64,000 nucleotides of DNA, from the NCBI GenBank assembly GCA_002869065.1, contig PKTR01000002.1:62001-126000 (forward strand), read 5' to 3'. The notes under the pieces are model-generated. The model had not been told where the DNA came from. It saw nothing but the letters and a program-made list of their open reading frames with translations, and made no database searches. Positions 16,639 to 25,017 of this stretch are shown in pieces. Made by a program: the position numbers and the translations under genes. Origin of the DNA: Hyphomicrobiales bacterium. GTDB lineage: Bacteria > Pseudomonadota > Alphaproteobacteria > Rhizobiales > Rhodobiaceae. Each line of letters begins with the position of its first letter. The first letter of the stretch is position 1.

Positions 16639-18429
16639 GAAGGCTTCGACGGGCATCGCCATCACGGTTTCGGCACCGGCGGTGACGCGGGCGAGATGGA
16701 CCGCGGTTTCCGGCATCATCTGCTCCATGAAGAAGCGGCCGGTCAGCAGCTTCGCCTCGTAGTAGGCATCGCGGCCTTCGGCGCCGGCGGCGAGTTTTTC
16801 CTGCGCGACCTTGGCCATGCGCGCCCACATGTAGCCGAGCGCGACGAGGCCGAAGAGATGCATGAAAGCGACCGAGCCTGCACCGGCATTGTCAGGCGCC
16901 TTCATGGCGTTGTTCATGAACCACATGGTCGCCTTCTGCAGTTCCTCGGCGCCCTTTTGCAGCGGCGCGAGATAGGGCGCGAGGTCGGCGTTCTCGGCGT
17001 TGGCCTGCAGGAAGCCGCCGACTTCGGCAAAGAACGCCATCACCGCGCGGCCGCCATTGGCGCCGAGCTTGCGGCCGACCAGGTCGAGCGCCTGAATGCC
17101 GTTGGCGCCCTCATAGATCATCGCGATGCGGGCATCGCGGACGAATTGCTCCATGCCCCATTCGGCGATGTAGCCATGGCCGCCGAAGACCTGCTGCGCC
17201 ATCACCGCATTGTCGAAACCGGTATCGGTCAGCACGCCCTTCAGCACCGGGGTGAGCAGGCCAACCGCATCCTCGGCGGCGGTCGCTTCCTTTTCATCGG
17301 CACTGCGGCGGGAGATATCGGCCTTCAGCGAGGCCCAGAGAAGGAGCGCGCGCGCGGCCTCGTTGAACGCCTTGATCCGCAGCAGCATGCGGCGCACATC
17401 CGGGTGGACGATGATCGGGTCGGCCGGGCCGTCGGGGTTCTTGGCGCCGGTCAGCGCGCGGCCCTGCAGCCGGTCCTTCGCGTAGGCCGCCGCGTTCTGA
17501 TAGGCGACCTCGGACTGGGCGAGACCTTGCGTTGCCACGCCGAGCCGCGCCTCGTTCATCATCGTGAACATGGCGCGCAGGCCCTTGTTCTCCTCGCCGA
17601 TCAGCCAGCCGGTCGCGCCGTCGAAATTCATTACGCAGGTGGCATTGCCGTGGATGCCCATCTTTTCCTCGAGCGCGCCGCAGGTCACGGCATTTGCCGC
17701 GCCAAGCGTGCCGTCGCTCTCGGCCATCACCTTCGGGACGACGAAGAGCGAAATGCCCTTGGTGCCTTCCGGCGCGCCCTCGATGCGGGCGAGCACCAGA
17801 TGGACGATATTCTCGGCCATGTCGTGGTCGCCGGCGGAGATGAAGATCTTGGTTCCGGTGATGCGGTAAGAACCATCGCCGGCAGGCGCGGCCTTGGTAC
17901 GGATAAGACCGAGATCGGTGCCGCAATGGGGCTCGGTCAGGTTCATCGTGCCGGTCCAGCGGCCCGAGGCGAGCTTGGTCAGATAGAGCGCCTTCTGCTC
18001 GTCGGAGCCGTGCTGGGTAATCGCGGCGATCGCGCCCTGAGTCAGGCCGGGATACATGCTCCAGGCCATGTTGGCCGCGGAGGTGAACTCGTTCATCGCG
18101 GTGGCGAGTACAAAGGGCAGACCCTGGCCGCCATAGGCGGGATCGGCGGAGAGCCCGACCCAGCCGGCCTCGGCATAGGCTTCGTAGGCTTCCTTGAAGC
18201 CCTTGGGCGCGCTTACCGCGCCGTTCTCGCCGCGTGTGCAGCCGTCCTTGTCGCCGATCTGGTTGAGCGGCTGGATCTGTTCGGCGCAGAACTTGCCGCC
18301 TTCCTCGAGGATCGCAGCCACGAGATCGGGCGTCGCGTCCTCGAAACCGGGGAGCTCCGCGTGGTCGGCGAAACCGAGCACATCCAGAACGAAAAGCGTG
18401 TCATCAACCGGGGCAACATAACTCGGCAT
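16636..18429 (-). CDS. acyl-CoA dehydrogenase with C-terminal extension
   Basis: A 597-residue FAD-dependent acyl-CoA dehydrogenase of the long 3-methylmercaptopropionyl-CoA dehydrogenase/AidB-like type. FAD/substrate motifs NLTEPHCGTDLG, KIFISAGDHD and QVFGGHGYIAEWG are visible. The catalytic base Glu lies in IYEGANGIQALDLVGRKL, and a helical extension follows. It introduces the 2,3 double bond into acyl-CoA. ATG 18429 is preceded by AAGGGAAG. Its promoter region carries a perfect-arm 20-bp palindrome (18541-18560) of MerR-operator style, and a MerR gene lies upstream on the same strand. It is the first gene of the beta-oxidation cluster; the gap of about 190 bp before GST contains repeats, so it may be a separate transcript. 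Confidence 0.92.
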   Translation of the reverse strand: MPSYVAPVDDTLFVLDVLGFADHAELPGFEDATPDLVAAILEEGGKFCAEQIQPLNQIGDKDGCTRGENGAVSAPKGFKEAYEAYAEAGWVGLSADPAYGGQGLPFVLATAMNEFTSAANMAWSMYPGLTQGAIAAITQHGSDEQKALYLTKLASGRWTGTMNLTEPHCGTDLGLIRTKAAPAGDGSYRITGTKIFISAGDHDMAENIVHLVLARIEGAPEGTKGISLFVVPKVMAESDGTLGAANAVTCGALEEKMGIHGNATCVMNFDGATGWLIGEENKGLRAMFTMMNEARLGVATQGLAQSEVAYQNAAAYAKDRLQGRALTGAKNPDGPADPIIVHPDVRRMLLRIKAFNEAARALLLWASLKADISRRSADEKEATAAEDAVGLLTPVLKGVLTDTGFDNAVMAQQVFGGHGYIAEWGMEQFVRDARIAMIYEGANGIQALDLVGRKLGANGGRAVMAFFAEVGGFLQANAENADLAPYLAPLQKGAEELQKATMWFMNNAMKAPDNAGAGSVAFMHLFGLVALGYMWARMAKVAQEKLAAGAEGRDAYYEAKLLTGRFFMEQMMPETAVHLARVTAGAETVMAMPVEAF

Positions 18430-18540
18430 GGTTCTTCCCTTTCTGCGGCCTTTCGGGGAGGCTGGCGTCCCGGCGGGCGGATGCGACAAGCATCGCGCGG
18501 GAGGCAGACGACCCGCTCGGCATTTCCCGAGTCATATACA

Positions 18541-18560
18541 TTACGTTCTCGTAAACGTAA
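18541..18560. promoter_or_regulatory. MerR-type operator palindrome before the acyl-CoA dehydrogenase
   Basis: TTACGTTCTCGTAAACGTAA is a 20-bp inverted repeat with 7-base perfect arms (TTACGTT/AACGTAA) and a matching central CG. It lies 112 bases upstream of the dehydrogenase start. A second 20-bp palindrome of similar TNACGT-rich layout lies upstream of merR. MerR proteins of the LiuR type bind such sites in promoters of acyl-CoA catabolic genes, so this is the probable control site of the fatty-acid cluster (inference). Confidence 0.7.
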
Positions 18561-18580
18561 ACTGCAAACCAAATGCATGG

Positions 18581-18644
18581 TGACGCAAAAGGAAAGCCCC
18601 GCTCCGGCGCCGCGTGGTGCGGGCTGGAACGGGGCTTTTCGGTC
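18581..18644. terminator. terminator hairpin, copy A of a 64-bp direct repeat
   Basis: The stem GAAAGCCCCG (18592-18601) faces CGGGGCTTTTC (18630-18640) across a GC-rich loop. The A-run on one side and T-run on the other make it a bidirectional factor-independent terminator. It is the same as copy B (19688-19751) except for 5 consecutive loop bases (TGGTG here, AAAGA there). It separates the dehydrogenase promoter from the inserted segment. Confidence 0.8.
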
Positions 18645-18774
18645 CGAAATGGCAGTAATAACAGATGTTTTGCGCCCTTTTAGTAGTATTTCGACGCCCT
18701 ATATACTTTATAGTGCATTCACATGGTAAGTGCGGTCGCGCCGCCTGTCTCTATTCAGCCACGCCGAGTTCAAC

Positions 18775-20292
18775 ATGTCACGTAGGCCAAAAATCAGATT
18801 CTGCGCCAGTCACAACGGGCTAGACCGAGAACTTTTTCATATTCAGGAACTTAAAGACTTTAGCTTACTCTTGACCATCCGGAGCGCCGACGAGCTAAGA
18901 GGCGTGGCGCCAGAGCTTTCGGGCAAGAAAATTCGCGAGCAACGCTACTCAATCCATCGCAGCCAGAATAGCGAAAACGGCACTGATACAATCAAACACA
19001 CCCTGGTTCCCCAAACCGGAAAAAAAACCGAATCGTACTGCCATGCCAAAGCACTACGCAAAGGCAATGTTATTCAGGTATTTGCAAAATCCTGCCCCGA
19101 TTTCAGCGGCGAGTCCTACGCCTGCCACCCACGCAAAAAGGATACCGTCAAGCAAATTGGAAACTTTTATCCTTCCGAATTCAGACTCCATTTAATTGTA
19201 GCTGTTTCTTCTGTGGAAGCTCCTTCGCCTCCCGAAAGCTCAACATGGATTACAAATCGCCATAACTTCGAAAAAATTTCGGTTCTGGTTTTTCACTGCT
19301 TCAGCAATCTGGCGGCTGGGCGAAACGGAGATTTGTACCATTCCGTGACGCTCCCCGTCTCAATCGACGGCGCAAAACCGCAATGGTCACTCAAGCCTGA
19401 GGCAAATGGGGTGCCTCCCGGTGTCCTTCCTGCAAATATCGCCGCAATGTTCAAGAAAATGCACGATTCCGCCGTAGATGCGATTTTCGCAGACAATGCG
19501 AGCGTGCAACTTCCGCCTTCAAGTGACAAAATTCGGTTCGCAATGAAAAAAAGTCGGCCCTGGCCTTCTCACAAGAGAAGAGTTTTTACGCAGAGCAAAT
19601 CTAATTCAGAGTGCTTTTCAATAGTGTTTCCTGAGCGAACTTGCCGGCCAAGAGTTCTTCAAAACACCCAGCCCTCAAGTCTGACCCTGACGCAAAAGGA
19701 AAGCCCCGCTCCGGCGCCGCGAAAGACGGGCTGGAACGGGGCTTTTCGGTCGGGGGAGGATGTAGTCGGCGCGCCGCTTGGGCGCGAATTTCGGGCGCTG
19801 AATTCAGGCGCCGTCGCGGGCTTCCTTCTCGCGCAGAATGCCGGACACGATCTCGACGGTGCGGCGCAATTCGTCGACGGCCTGCTCGATGTCTTTCTTC
19901 TGCTCCTCGAGGACGGCGATCTGCTCGTGGAACTTGCCGAGCGCCACGCGCATCTGCGTCACCTGACCGTCGCGCAGGTCGTAAAGGTCGAGCATGTCCC
20001 TGATTTCGTCGAGCGAGAAGCCGACGCGCTTGCCCATGAGAACGAGCTTCAGGCGGGCCCGGTCGCGACGGCTGTAGACGCGCGTCGAGCCGTTGCGGCG
20101 CGGCCGGATGAGGCCGCGATCCTCATAGAAGCGCAAGGTCCGCAGCGTTACGTCGAATTCCTTGGCGAGATCGCCGATGGAATAGCTGGTCTTGTTGCCG
20201 TCGTCGGGAACGGCGCGCTCGGCCACCGTGCGGCCAAGGTCAGCGCCGGAACGAGCAGCATCGGTGTCAGACATGGGTGCTCCGAGCGGTAG
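18775..20292 (+). CDS. unrecognised gene in low-GC insert; frame reads through terminator and antisense to merR
   Basis: I do not recognise this protein. From ATG 18775 (or GTG 18730, adding 15 residues) the first 305 or so residues read as a real, non-repetitive protein, with several Cys/His residues, basic patches and no signal peptide or membrane helix. Composition differs from the surroundings: bases 19021-19080 contain only 25 G+C of 60. At about 19688 the frame enters the duplicated terminator and continues without a stop, antisense across the whole of merR, to 20292. The native stop therefore seems to have been lost, or the product carries about 200 non-native residues. The ribosome site is weak. 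It is plausibly an acquired, possibly 3'-truncated accessory gene; function is unknown. Confidence 0.5.
   Translation: MSRRPKIRFCASHNGLDRELFHIQELKDFSLLLTIRSADELRGVAPELSGKKIREQRYSIHRSQNSENGTDTIKHTLVPQTGKKTESYCHAKALRKGNVIQVFAKSCPDFSGESYACHPRKKDTVKQIGNFYPSEFRLHLIVAVSSVEAPSPPESSTWITNRHNFEKISVLVFHCFSNLAAGRNGDLYHSVTLPVSIDGAKPQWSLKPEANGVPPGVLPANIAAMFKKMHDSAVDAIFADNASVQLPPSSDKIRFAMKKSRPWPSHKRRVFTQSKSNSECFSIVFPERTCRPRVLQNTQPSSLTLTQKESPAPAPRKTGWNGAFRSGEDVVGAPLGREFRALNSGAVAGFLLAQNAGHDLDGAAQFVDGLLDVFLLLLEDGDLLVELAERHAHLRHLTVAQVVKVEHVPDFVEREADALAHENELQAGPVATAVDARRAVAARPDEAAILIEAQGPQRYVEFLGEIADGIAGLVAVVGNGALGHRAAKVSAGTSSIGVRHGCSER
19688..19751. terminator. terminator hairpin, copy B of a 64-bp direct repeat, 3' of merR
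   Basis: Second copy of the hairpin described at 18581-18644, in the same orientation, with 59 of 64 bases identical. On the minus strand it lies 52 bases after the merR stop, with stem AAAAGCCCCG/CGGGGCTTT followed by CCTTTT. It therefore serves as the merR terminator. The pair brackets the low-GC segment 18645-19687. Confidence 0.8.
19804..20274 (-). CDS. MerR-family transcriptional regulator (LiuR-like)
   Basis: A 156-residue MerR protein. The winged-helix N-terminus carries YSIGDLAKEFDVTLRTLRFYEDRGLIRP and RVYSRRDRARL, followed by a dimerising coiled coil (KFHEQIAVLEEQKKDIEQAVDEL) and a short C-terminus. It has no metal-binding Cys cluster, as in regulators of acyl-CoA or branched-chain catabolism. 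ATG 20274 follows GGAG. A near-perfect 20-bp palindrome 41 bases upstream suggests autoregulation, and a related palindrome precedes the acyl-CoA dehydrogenase. It probably represses the fatty-acid cluster and senses an acyl-CoA (inference). Confidence 0.9.
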   Translation of the reverse strand: MSDTDAARSGADLGRTVAERAVPDDGNKTSYSIGDLAKEFDVTLRTLRFYEDRGLIRPRRNGSTRVYSRRDRARLKLVLMGKRVGFSLDEIRDMLDLYDLRDGQVTQMRVALGKFHEQIAVLEEQKKDIEQAVDELRRTVEIVSGILREKEARDGA

Positions 20293-20314
20293 GATTGGAT
20301 GGCCGGCCTATAGA

Positions 20315-20334
20315 TGACGTTGACGTCACCGTCA
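20315..20334. promoter_or_regulatory. MerR-type operator palindrome before merR
   Basis: TGACGTTGACGTCACCGTCA is a 20-bp inverted repeat with a single mismatched pair (T/C at the sixth position of each arm). It lies 41 bases upstream of the merR start, where autoregulatory MerR sites are expected. Its layout parallels the palindrome at 18541-18560. Confidence 0.65.
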
Positions 20335-20503
20335 AGAGATTTGTGATTTACTTGGGGGGATACGGGGCCCGGCCGGGAGGCTGCCGGCTCGCGGCAAATG
20401 ACCTTCGGCCTGCCGTTGGGGAAGTCGAGGTTAGCGGGGCAGAGCGCAGCAAGGGCTTCTGTGCCTTGCCGCGTTACCGGAACATTGCCCGTCAGGCCAA
20501 TGG

Positions 20504-20518
20504 TTAACGGCTTGTTTA
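20504..20518. promoter_or_regulatory. CtrA-like binding box upstream of podJ
   Basis: TTAACGGCTTGTTTA matches the CtrA consensus TTAA-N7-TTAA with one mismatch in the second half-site. It lies about 120 bases upstream of the start of podJ, a gene that is cell-cycle controlled in related bacteria. One degenerate box can occur by chance, so this is a candidate only. Confidence 0.45.
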
Positions 20519-20638
20519 CCATAAACGCTGCATTTTGCGACACGCGCAGTCGGGCGTCGTGTGCGCCGAACTCCATCTTGTGACTGCAGACGTATTCCCC
20601 CTGTGTTTTACAGGGCGGCACAAAAAGTGAGGCCGTAT

Positions 20639-23600
20639 ATGTCCCGGAACGCCCGCGGCATCGATAGAGACACCCTCGACTGGGCTTCGCAGGCAGCGCG
20701 AAGCGACGGTCTGAGCGTCGACGAATGGCTCGACAGCCGACCCTATGCGGATGGCTCTCACGACGCCGGCCGCAGCGGACGAGGTCGCGGCACACCGACC
20801 TACAATGCCCTCAACCAGCAGCTCGAAGCGCTGAGCGAGCGCCTCGACCGGCTCGGCATGGCAGGCCGCAGCGATACACGCGCACGCGGCGCCTCGCGCC
20901 CGGCCGAGCGCGGTGATGACGGCCGGCTTTCCAACATTCTCGCCACTCTCGACGGTATCGACCGCCGCATCCAGTCGCTGAACAGCGACGAGCGCTCGTC
21001 GGGCGGACGTCGCGCCCGCGCCGGTCTCGATCGCGAAATCGAAGAGATCGCGGCGCGGCAGGCAGCCCTCGAACAGGCATCGCGGCGCGGCGACCACGGC
21101 AGCCGTGACGATATCGACCATCATTTCCGCGCGCTGTCGCGCCAGATCGACTCGCTGCGGCACGATACGCCGACGCGTGCCATCGAGCGCCTGCACGACG
21201 ACATCGCCGCACTGAAAGGCGATATCCGCCGCCGCGAACCGGCGACGCTCGCTGAATCCGACGTGGCGCTGATCCGCACCATCGCCGACAAGATCGACCG
21301 GCTGCCGGGTTCGCAGGCCGATGACGGCCAGATCGAACGGCTGCGCGACGACCTTGCCGACCTGCGCCGCATGGTCATGGCCAATGATGTCGAGGGGTCG
21401 CTGCAGAGCCTTGAGTCCGGCTACCGGCACATCATCGAGCGGCTCGACGACATGCGCCGGTCGATGGGTGACGCGTCTGCCGGCGATCAGTTCGCCGAGC
21501 GCTTCGAAAGCATCGACCGCGCGATGAAGGCCATTCCGCAGATCGAGCAGATCGCGACGCTCGAAAGGCAGATCGCACGGCTGACCACGCAGCTCGACGG
21601 CGCGGCCGACGACGATCCGCGGCTCGCCCGCATCGAGATGCAGCTCGACGACATGAAGTCTGCCCTGTCGGGTGTCGACACCGGTCAGGCGGTCGTGGCG
21701 CTCAGCCAGCAGCTTGCGGCCATCACCGACAAGCTCGATCTCATCGAGACGCTGGAGCGCGACCGGGCGCAGCCGGCCGAGACGCTGTCGAGCGAAACGA
21801 TTGATCGGCTCGCCGATCAGATCGCCGATATCCGCGCGCTCGTCTCCGAGGATCATCACAGCGACAATTTCCGCCTGCTGGCCAAGCGCATCGAAGCGGT
21901 TTCGGAAAAGCTCGACGCCGCCGAACATGGCGGCGGTTTTTCCGCCGTCGATCAGCGGCTTGCCGAGATCGGAGCCCGGCTCGATGCCTCGCCGGATCTG
22001 AGTGCTCTGGAGCATCGGCTCGACGATGCCATGGGCCGCATCGAAGCCTTGATGCCGCGTGGTGGCTTTGGCGATACCTTCGCGGCGCTCGAAACCCGCA
22101 TCAGCGAAATCGGCAGCAAGATCGACAAGATCGATCCGGCGGCGCCGGTACGCGACCTCGAAGCGCTGTGGAATCTCGAAGCGACGCTTGAGCGCATCGA
22201 CACCGCGTTGCGCAAGACCTCGGAAAGCAGCGTCCTCGGCGACCTCGACGCCAAGGTCGGAACACTCTCGGAGCGTCTCGACGCGATCGCCTCCAAGCCG
22301 ATCGATCTCAGCGAAGTTACCGAGCTGCGCAACGAGATCACCGACATGCGCGAACAGTTCGCGCGGCCGATCCCGGTCGACATGTCGGTGTTCGAAAAGC
22401 AGATCCGCTCGCTGGTCGACCAGATCGGTACGACGCCGGCTGCGGCCGCACCCGACAATCGCGAGGATCTGCAGCGGATCGAGGAACAGATCGTCTCGAT
22501 CACGCGCATTCTCGATGCGACCGATGCCCGCTTCGCGACGCTGGGTACGATCGAAGACACGCTGGGGCGGATGCAGACGCATCTGAGCGAGAACCGGCCG
22601 GATGCGGCCGATATCGCCCGCCAGGCGGCGCGTGCGGCAGTCGCCGAATACTCCGGCGGACAGGACAGCACGAGCAACGATGATCCGCGCATCAACGCCC
22701 TGCAGGAAGACCTCCGGCGGCTGGTGTCGACGTCGCACGACTCCGCCGAGCGGACGCAGGACACGCTGCTGTCGCTGCACGACACGCTGCAGTCGGTCGC
22801 CACCCGTATTTCGCGGCTGGAGGCCGGTGCCGGTCCCGACATCGAAGCCCAACAGGCGCCTATGCCGCGCCGCGCCAGTGCGGGACGGACGGAAGACAAC
22901 GAGACGGCCGATGCCGTCGCGCCGGCCTACAATCGGCGCGAGAGCGACCGCCGGGCCGAACCGCCGGTATTTGCCGACAGCACGAAGATGCCGCTGTTTG
23001 CCGAGTCCACTCCGGAAACCGCAAAGGCTCCGGTTCAGCCGGAAACCCCGGCCCGCGAGGAAGTCCCCGCGCTTGCGGAATCCCCGGCCATCGACCGGAT
23101 CGCCCGTGCGCTTGCCGAAGACGAGCGCAGCCGGGCGCCGAAGGCCGACGACACGCCCGCCGTGCCGCCGCAGGCACGCGCACCGCAGGCACGCGCTCCG
23201 CAACCGGCAGACAATCGCCCGCTCGAGCCCGGTTCGGGCCGGCCCGATCCGCAACGCGCACCAGTTTCCGCGCCGGGTGCTGCGCCCGCAAACGGAGCTA
23301 CCGGACAGAGTAGCCTCGAAGCGGCCGTGCGCGACCGCAAGGCCGATTTCATTGCCGCGGCACGCCGGGCCGCACAGGCGGCATCGGCCGATTTCGCGGC
23401 AGAGGAAGTGGTTCACAAGGAAGAGTCCGGCGCCAAGAACTGGCTGCTGTCGAAATTCAGCCGCAAGAAAAAGACGGCCGAAGACGAGCCCTCGCTCGAT
23501 GCCGCCGCACCGCTTGCCGGCACCCCTCTCGCCGGTGACCGCGAGCCGCTCGACACCGAGCCCTACGATCCCGAACCGCTCGACCTCGAAAACTTCGAGA

Positions 23601-24895
23601 CCCCCGACAGTGCAGAACGCGCGAGCGGCATCCTCGGCACGCTGAAGAAGCACCGCAAGACACTGATGATGGCGACCGTCGGCCTCGTCGTCGTGTTCGG
23701 CGGTCTGCAGGTCGCCAAGATGCTGCTGGCGCCGCCACCGCGGCAGATCGCCGTGCAGCAGCCGGCGGCCGAAATGCCTGCCGCCGAAGCGCCCGTCGCA
23801 ACCGTCGAGCCGGCGGCGAAAGCCTTCAGCGAACCGGCACCGACGGAGACGAATACGGCAATTGCCCCGCGTGATGTCACTACGCCCGGCGATGTCGCCG
23901 CAACGCGGGCACCCGACTCGACCGCTCTCGCCCCGCAGGCGATGAGCGGCGCGAGCGAAGGCGGCACCTCGGTTCTGCCGGCGACCCGCATTCCGGTCAC
24001 CGCGCCGATGCCGCCCGAAGAGATCGGCGCACTGGCGCTGCGCCAGGACGCCGCCGACGGCAATGCCGACGCGCAGTTCGAGGTCGCGGCCCGCTACACC
24101 AACGGTCAGGGCGTCGCGCAGGACCTGAAGACGGCGTCGGAATGGTATGAACGCGCCGCCTCGCAGGGCAACGGCCCCGCGCAGTACCGGCTCGGCAGCC
24201 TCTATGAAAAGGGCACCGGCGTCGCCAAGGACGTCACCAAGGCGCGGCTGTGGTACGAACGTGCCGCCGAGCAGGGCAATATCAAGGCGATGCACAATCT
24301 CGCCGTGCTGTATGCCGAGGGCGCCGACGGCGCGCCGGACCTGACGGCAGCGGCCAAATGGTTCCAGAGCGCGGCGGAACGCGGCGTTCGCGACAGCCAG
24401 TTCAATCTCGGCATCCTGCATACAAGAGGTCTCGGCGTGAAGCAGGACCTGCCGACCGCCTACAAATGGTTTGCACTGGCCGCGATCGGCGGCGATGCCG
24501 ATGCCGGCAAAAAACGCGACGAGATCGCCAATGCGCTTGACCGCCAGGGTCTGGCGGCGGCCCGTCTCGCGGTCGAAACGTGGCGGCCGAAATCGATCGA
24601 GGAAGCCGCCAACAATCCGAAGGCGCCGGATCCGCGCTGGGGTGCGAAGCCGGAGCGGCAGGCGGCTGCGGCACCGGCGGCCGCGGCGATGGCACCGGCT
24701 GGCGAAACCGGCCCGATGATCCAGCAGGCGCAGACCCTTCTCGCCCAGCTTGGCTACGATCCGGGCCCGGCGGACGGCGTTCCCGGCCCGCGCACCCGCG
24801 ATGCGGTCAAGGCGTTCCAGAAGGCGATCGGCGCCAACGCGACCGGCCGCGTCGATGGCGCGCTCTTGCAGCAGATGAGCAAGCAGACGATCTGA
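20639..24895 (+). CDS. podJ: PodJ-like polar organising protein (coiled coil, TM, Sel1 repeats, peptidoglycan-binding)
   Basis: A 1418-residue protein. The N-terminus has the motif WASQAARSDGLSVDEWLDS typical of alphaproteobacterial Sel1/PodJ proteins. About 800 residues of predicted coiled coil follow (repeated IDRR/LxxQIADIRxL patterns), then a Pro/Ala-rich linker, a single membrane helix (LMMATVGLVVVFGGLQVAKM, about 1009-1030) and a periplasmic part. That part has four or so Sel1 repeats (about 1137-1296, e.g. AQYRLGSLYEKGTGVAKD) and a C-terminal PG_binding_1 domain (about 1360-1415, LAQLGYDPGPADGVPGPRT). This is the PodJ architecture: a cytoplasmic scaffold that places cell-pole factors, anchored to the wall. 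ATG 20639 follows GTGAGG. An antisense frame of similar length is a GC artefact. Confidence 0.85.
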   Translation: MSRNARGIDRDTLDWASQAARSDGLSVDEWLDSRPYADGSHDAGRSGRGRGTPTYNALNQQLEALSERLDRLGMAGRSDTRARGASRPAERGDDGRLSNILATLDGIDRRIQSLNSDERSSGGRRARAGLDREIEEIAARQAALEQASRRGDHGSRDDIDHHFRALSRQIDSLRHDTPTRAIERLHDDIAALKGDIRRREPATLAESDVALIRTIADKIDRLPGSQADDGQIERLRDDLADLRRMVMANDVEGSLQSLESGYRHIIERLDDMRRSMGDASAGDQFAERFESIDRAMKAIPQIEQIATLERQIARLTTQLDGAADDDPRLARIEMQLDDMKSALSGVDTGQAVVALSQQLAAITDKLDLIETLERDRAQPAETLSSETIDRLADQIADIRALVSEDHHSDNFRLLAKRIEAVSEKLDAAEHGGGFSAVDQRLAEIGARLDASPDLSALEHRLDDAMGRIEALMPRGGFGDTFAALETRISEIGSKIDKIDPAAPVRDLEALWNLEATLERIDTALRKTSESSVLGDLDAKVGTLSERLDAIASKPIDLSEVTELRNEITDMREQFARPIPVDMSVFEKQIRSLVDQIGTTPAAAAPDNREDLQRIEEQIVSITRILDATDARFATLGTIEDTLGRMQTHLSENRPDAADIARQAARAAVAEYSGGQDSTSNDDPRINALQEDLRRLVSTSHDSAERTQDTLLSLHDTLQSVATRISRLEAGAGPDIEAQQAPMPRRASAGRTEDNETADAVAPAYNRRESDRRAEPPVFADSTKMPLFAESTPETAKAPVQPETPAREEVPALAESPAIDRIARALAEDERSRAPKADDTPAVPPQARAPQARAPQPADNRPLEPGSGRPDPQRAPVSAPGAAPANGATGQSSLEAAVRDRKADFIAAARRAAQAASADFAAEEVVHKEESGAKNWLLSKFSRKKKTAEDEPSLDAAAPLAGTPLAGDREPLDTEPYDPEPLDLENFETPDSAERASGILGTLKKHRKTLMMATVGLVVVFGGLQVAKMLLAPPPRQIAVQQPAAEMPAAEAPVATVEPAAKAFSEPAPTETNTAIAPRDVTTPGDVAATRAPDSTALAPQAMSGASEGGTSVLPATRIPVTAPMPPEEIGALALRQDAADGNADAQFEVAARYTNGQGVAQDLKTASEWYERAASQGNGPAQYRLGSLYEKGTGVAKDVTKARLWYERAAEQGNIKAMHNLAVLYAEGADGAPDLTAAAKWFQSAAERGVRDSQFNLGILHTRGLGVKQDLPTAYKWFALAAIGGDADAGKKRDEIANALDRQGLAAARLAVETWRPKSIEEAANNPKAPDPRWGAKPERQAAAAPAAAAMAPAGETGPMIQQAQTLLAQLGYDPGPADGVPGPRTRDAVKAFQKAIGANATGRVDGALLQQMSKQTI

Positions 24896-24922
24896 CCGCG
24901 AACACGTGGCGGAGACGAATTT

Positions 24923-24954
24923 CAACGGGCATCCGCCGGCGCGGGTGCCCGTTG
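24923..24954 (+). terminator. hairpin after podJ
   Basis: CAACGGGCA (24923-24931) pairs perfectly with TGCCCGTTG (24946-24954) across a GC-rich 14-base loop, 27 bases after the podJ stop. It lacks a good T-run (GTGTATTTG follows), so it is a stable stem and probable, but not typical, terminator. Confidence 0.5.
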
Positions 24955-25017
24955 GTGTATTTGCCTGCGCTAATGCAGTAGGCTTGGCGCTGACGTGATA
25001 CGCAGCGCAGACTCGAC

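Larger units (their letters stand above)
18430..18774. other. intergenic region: acyl-CoA dehydrogenase promoter, terminator copy A and left edge of insert
   Basis: This region holds the dehydrogenase leader, the MerR-type palindrome at 18541-18560, terminator copy A at 18581-18644 and then AT-rich DNA. The AT-rich part includes overlapping -10-like boxes TATACT (18702) and TATAGT (18709) before the unrecognised gene. No convincing -35 box is spaced correctly for either. Base composition changes sharply at about 18645. Confidence 0.6.
20275..20638. other. intergenic region between divergent merR and podJ
   Basis: 364 bases without a gene. The merR side contains the operator palindrome at 20315-20334. 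The podJ side contains a CtrA-like box at 20504-20518 and ends with GTGAGG as the podJ ribosome site. No other hairpin or repeat stands out. Confidence 0.6.
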
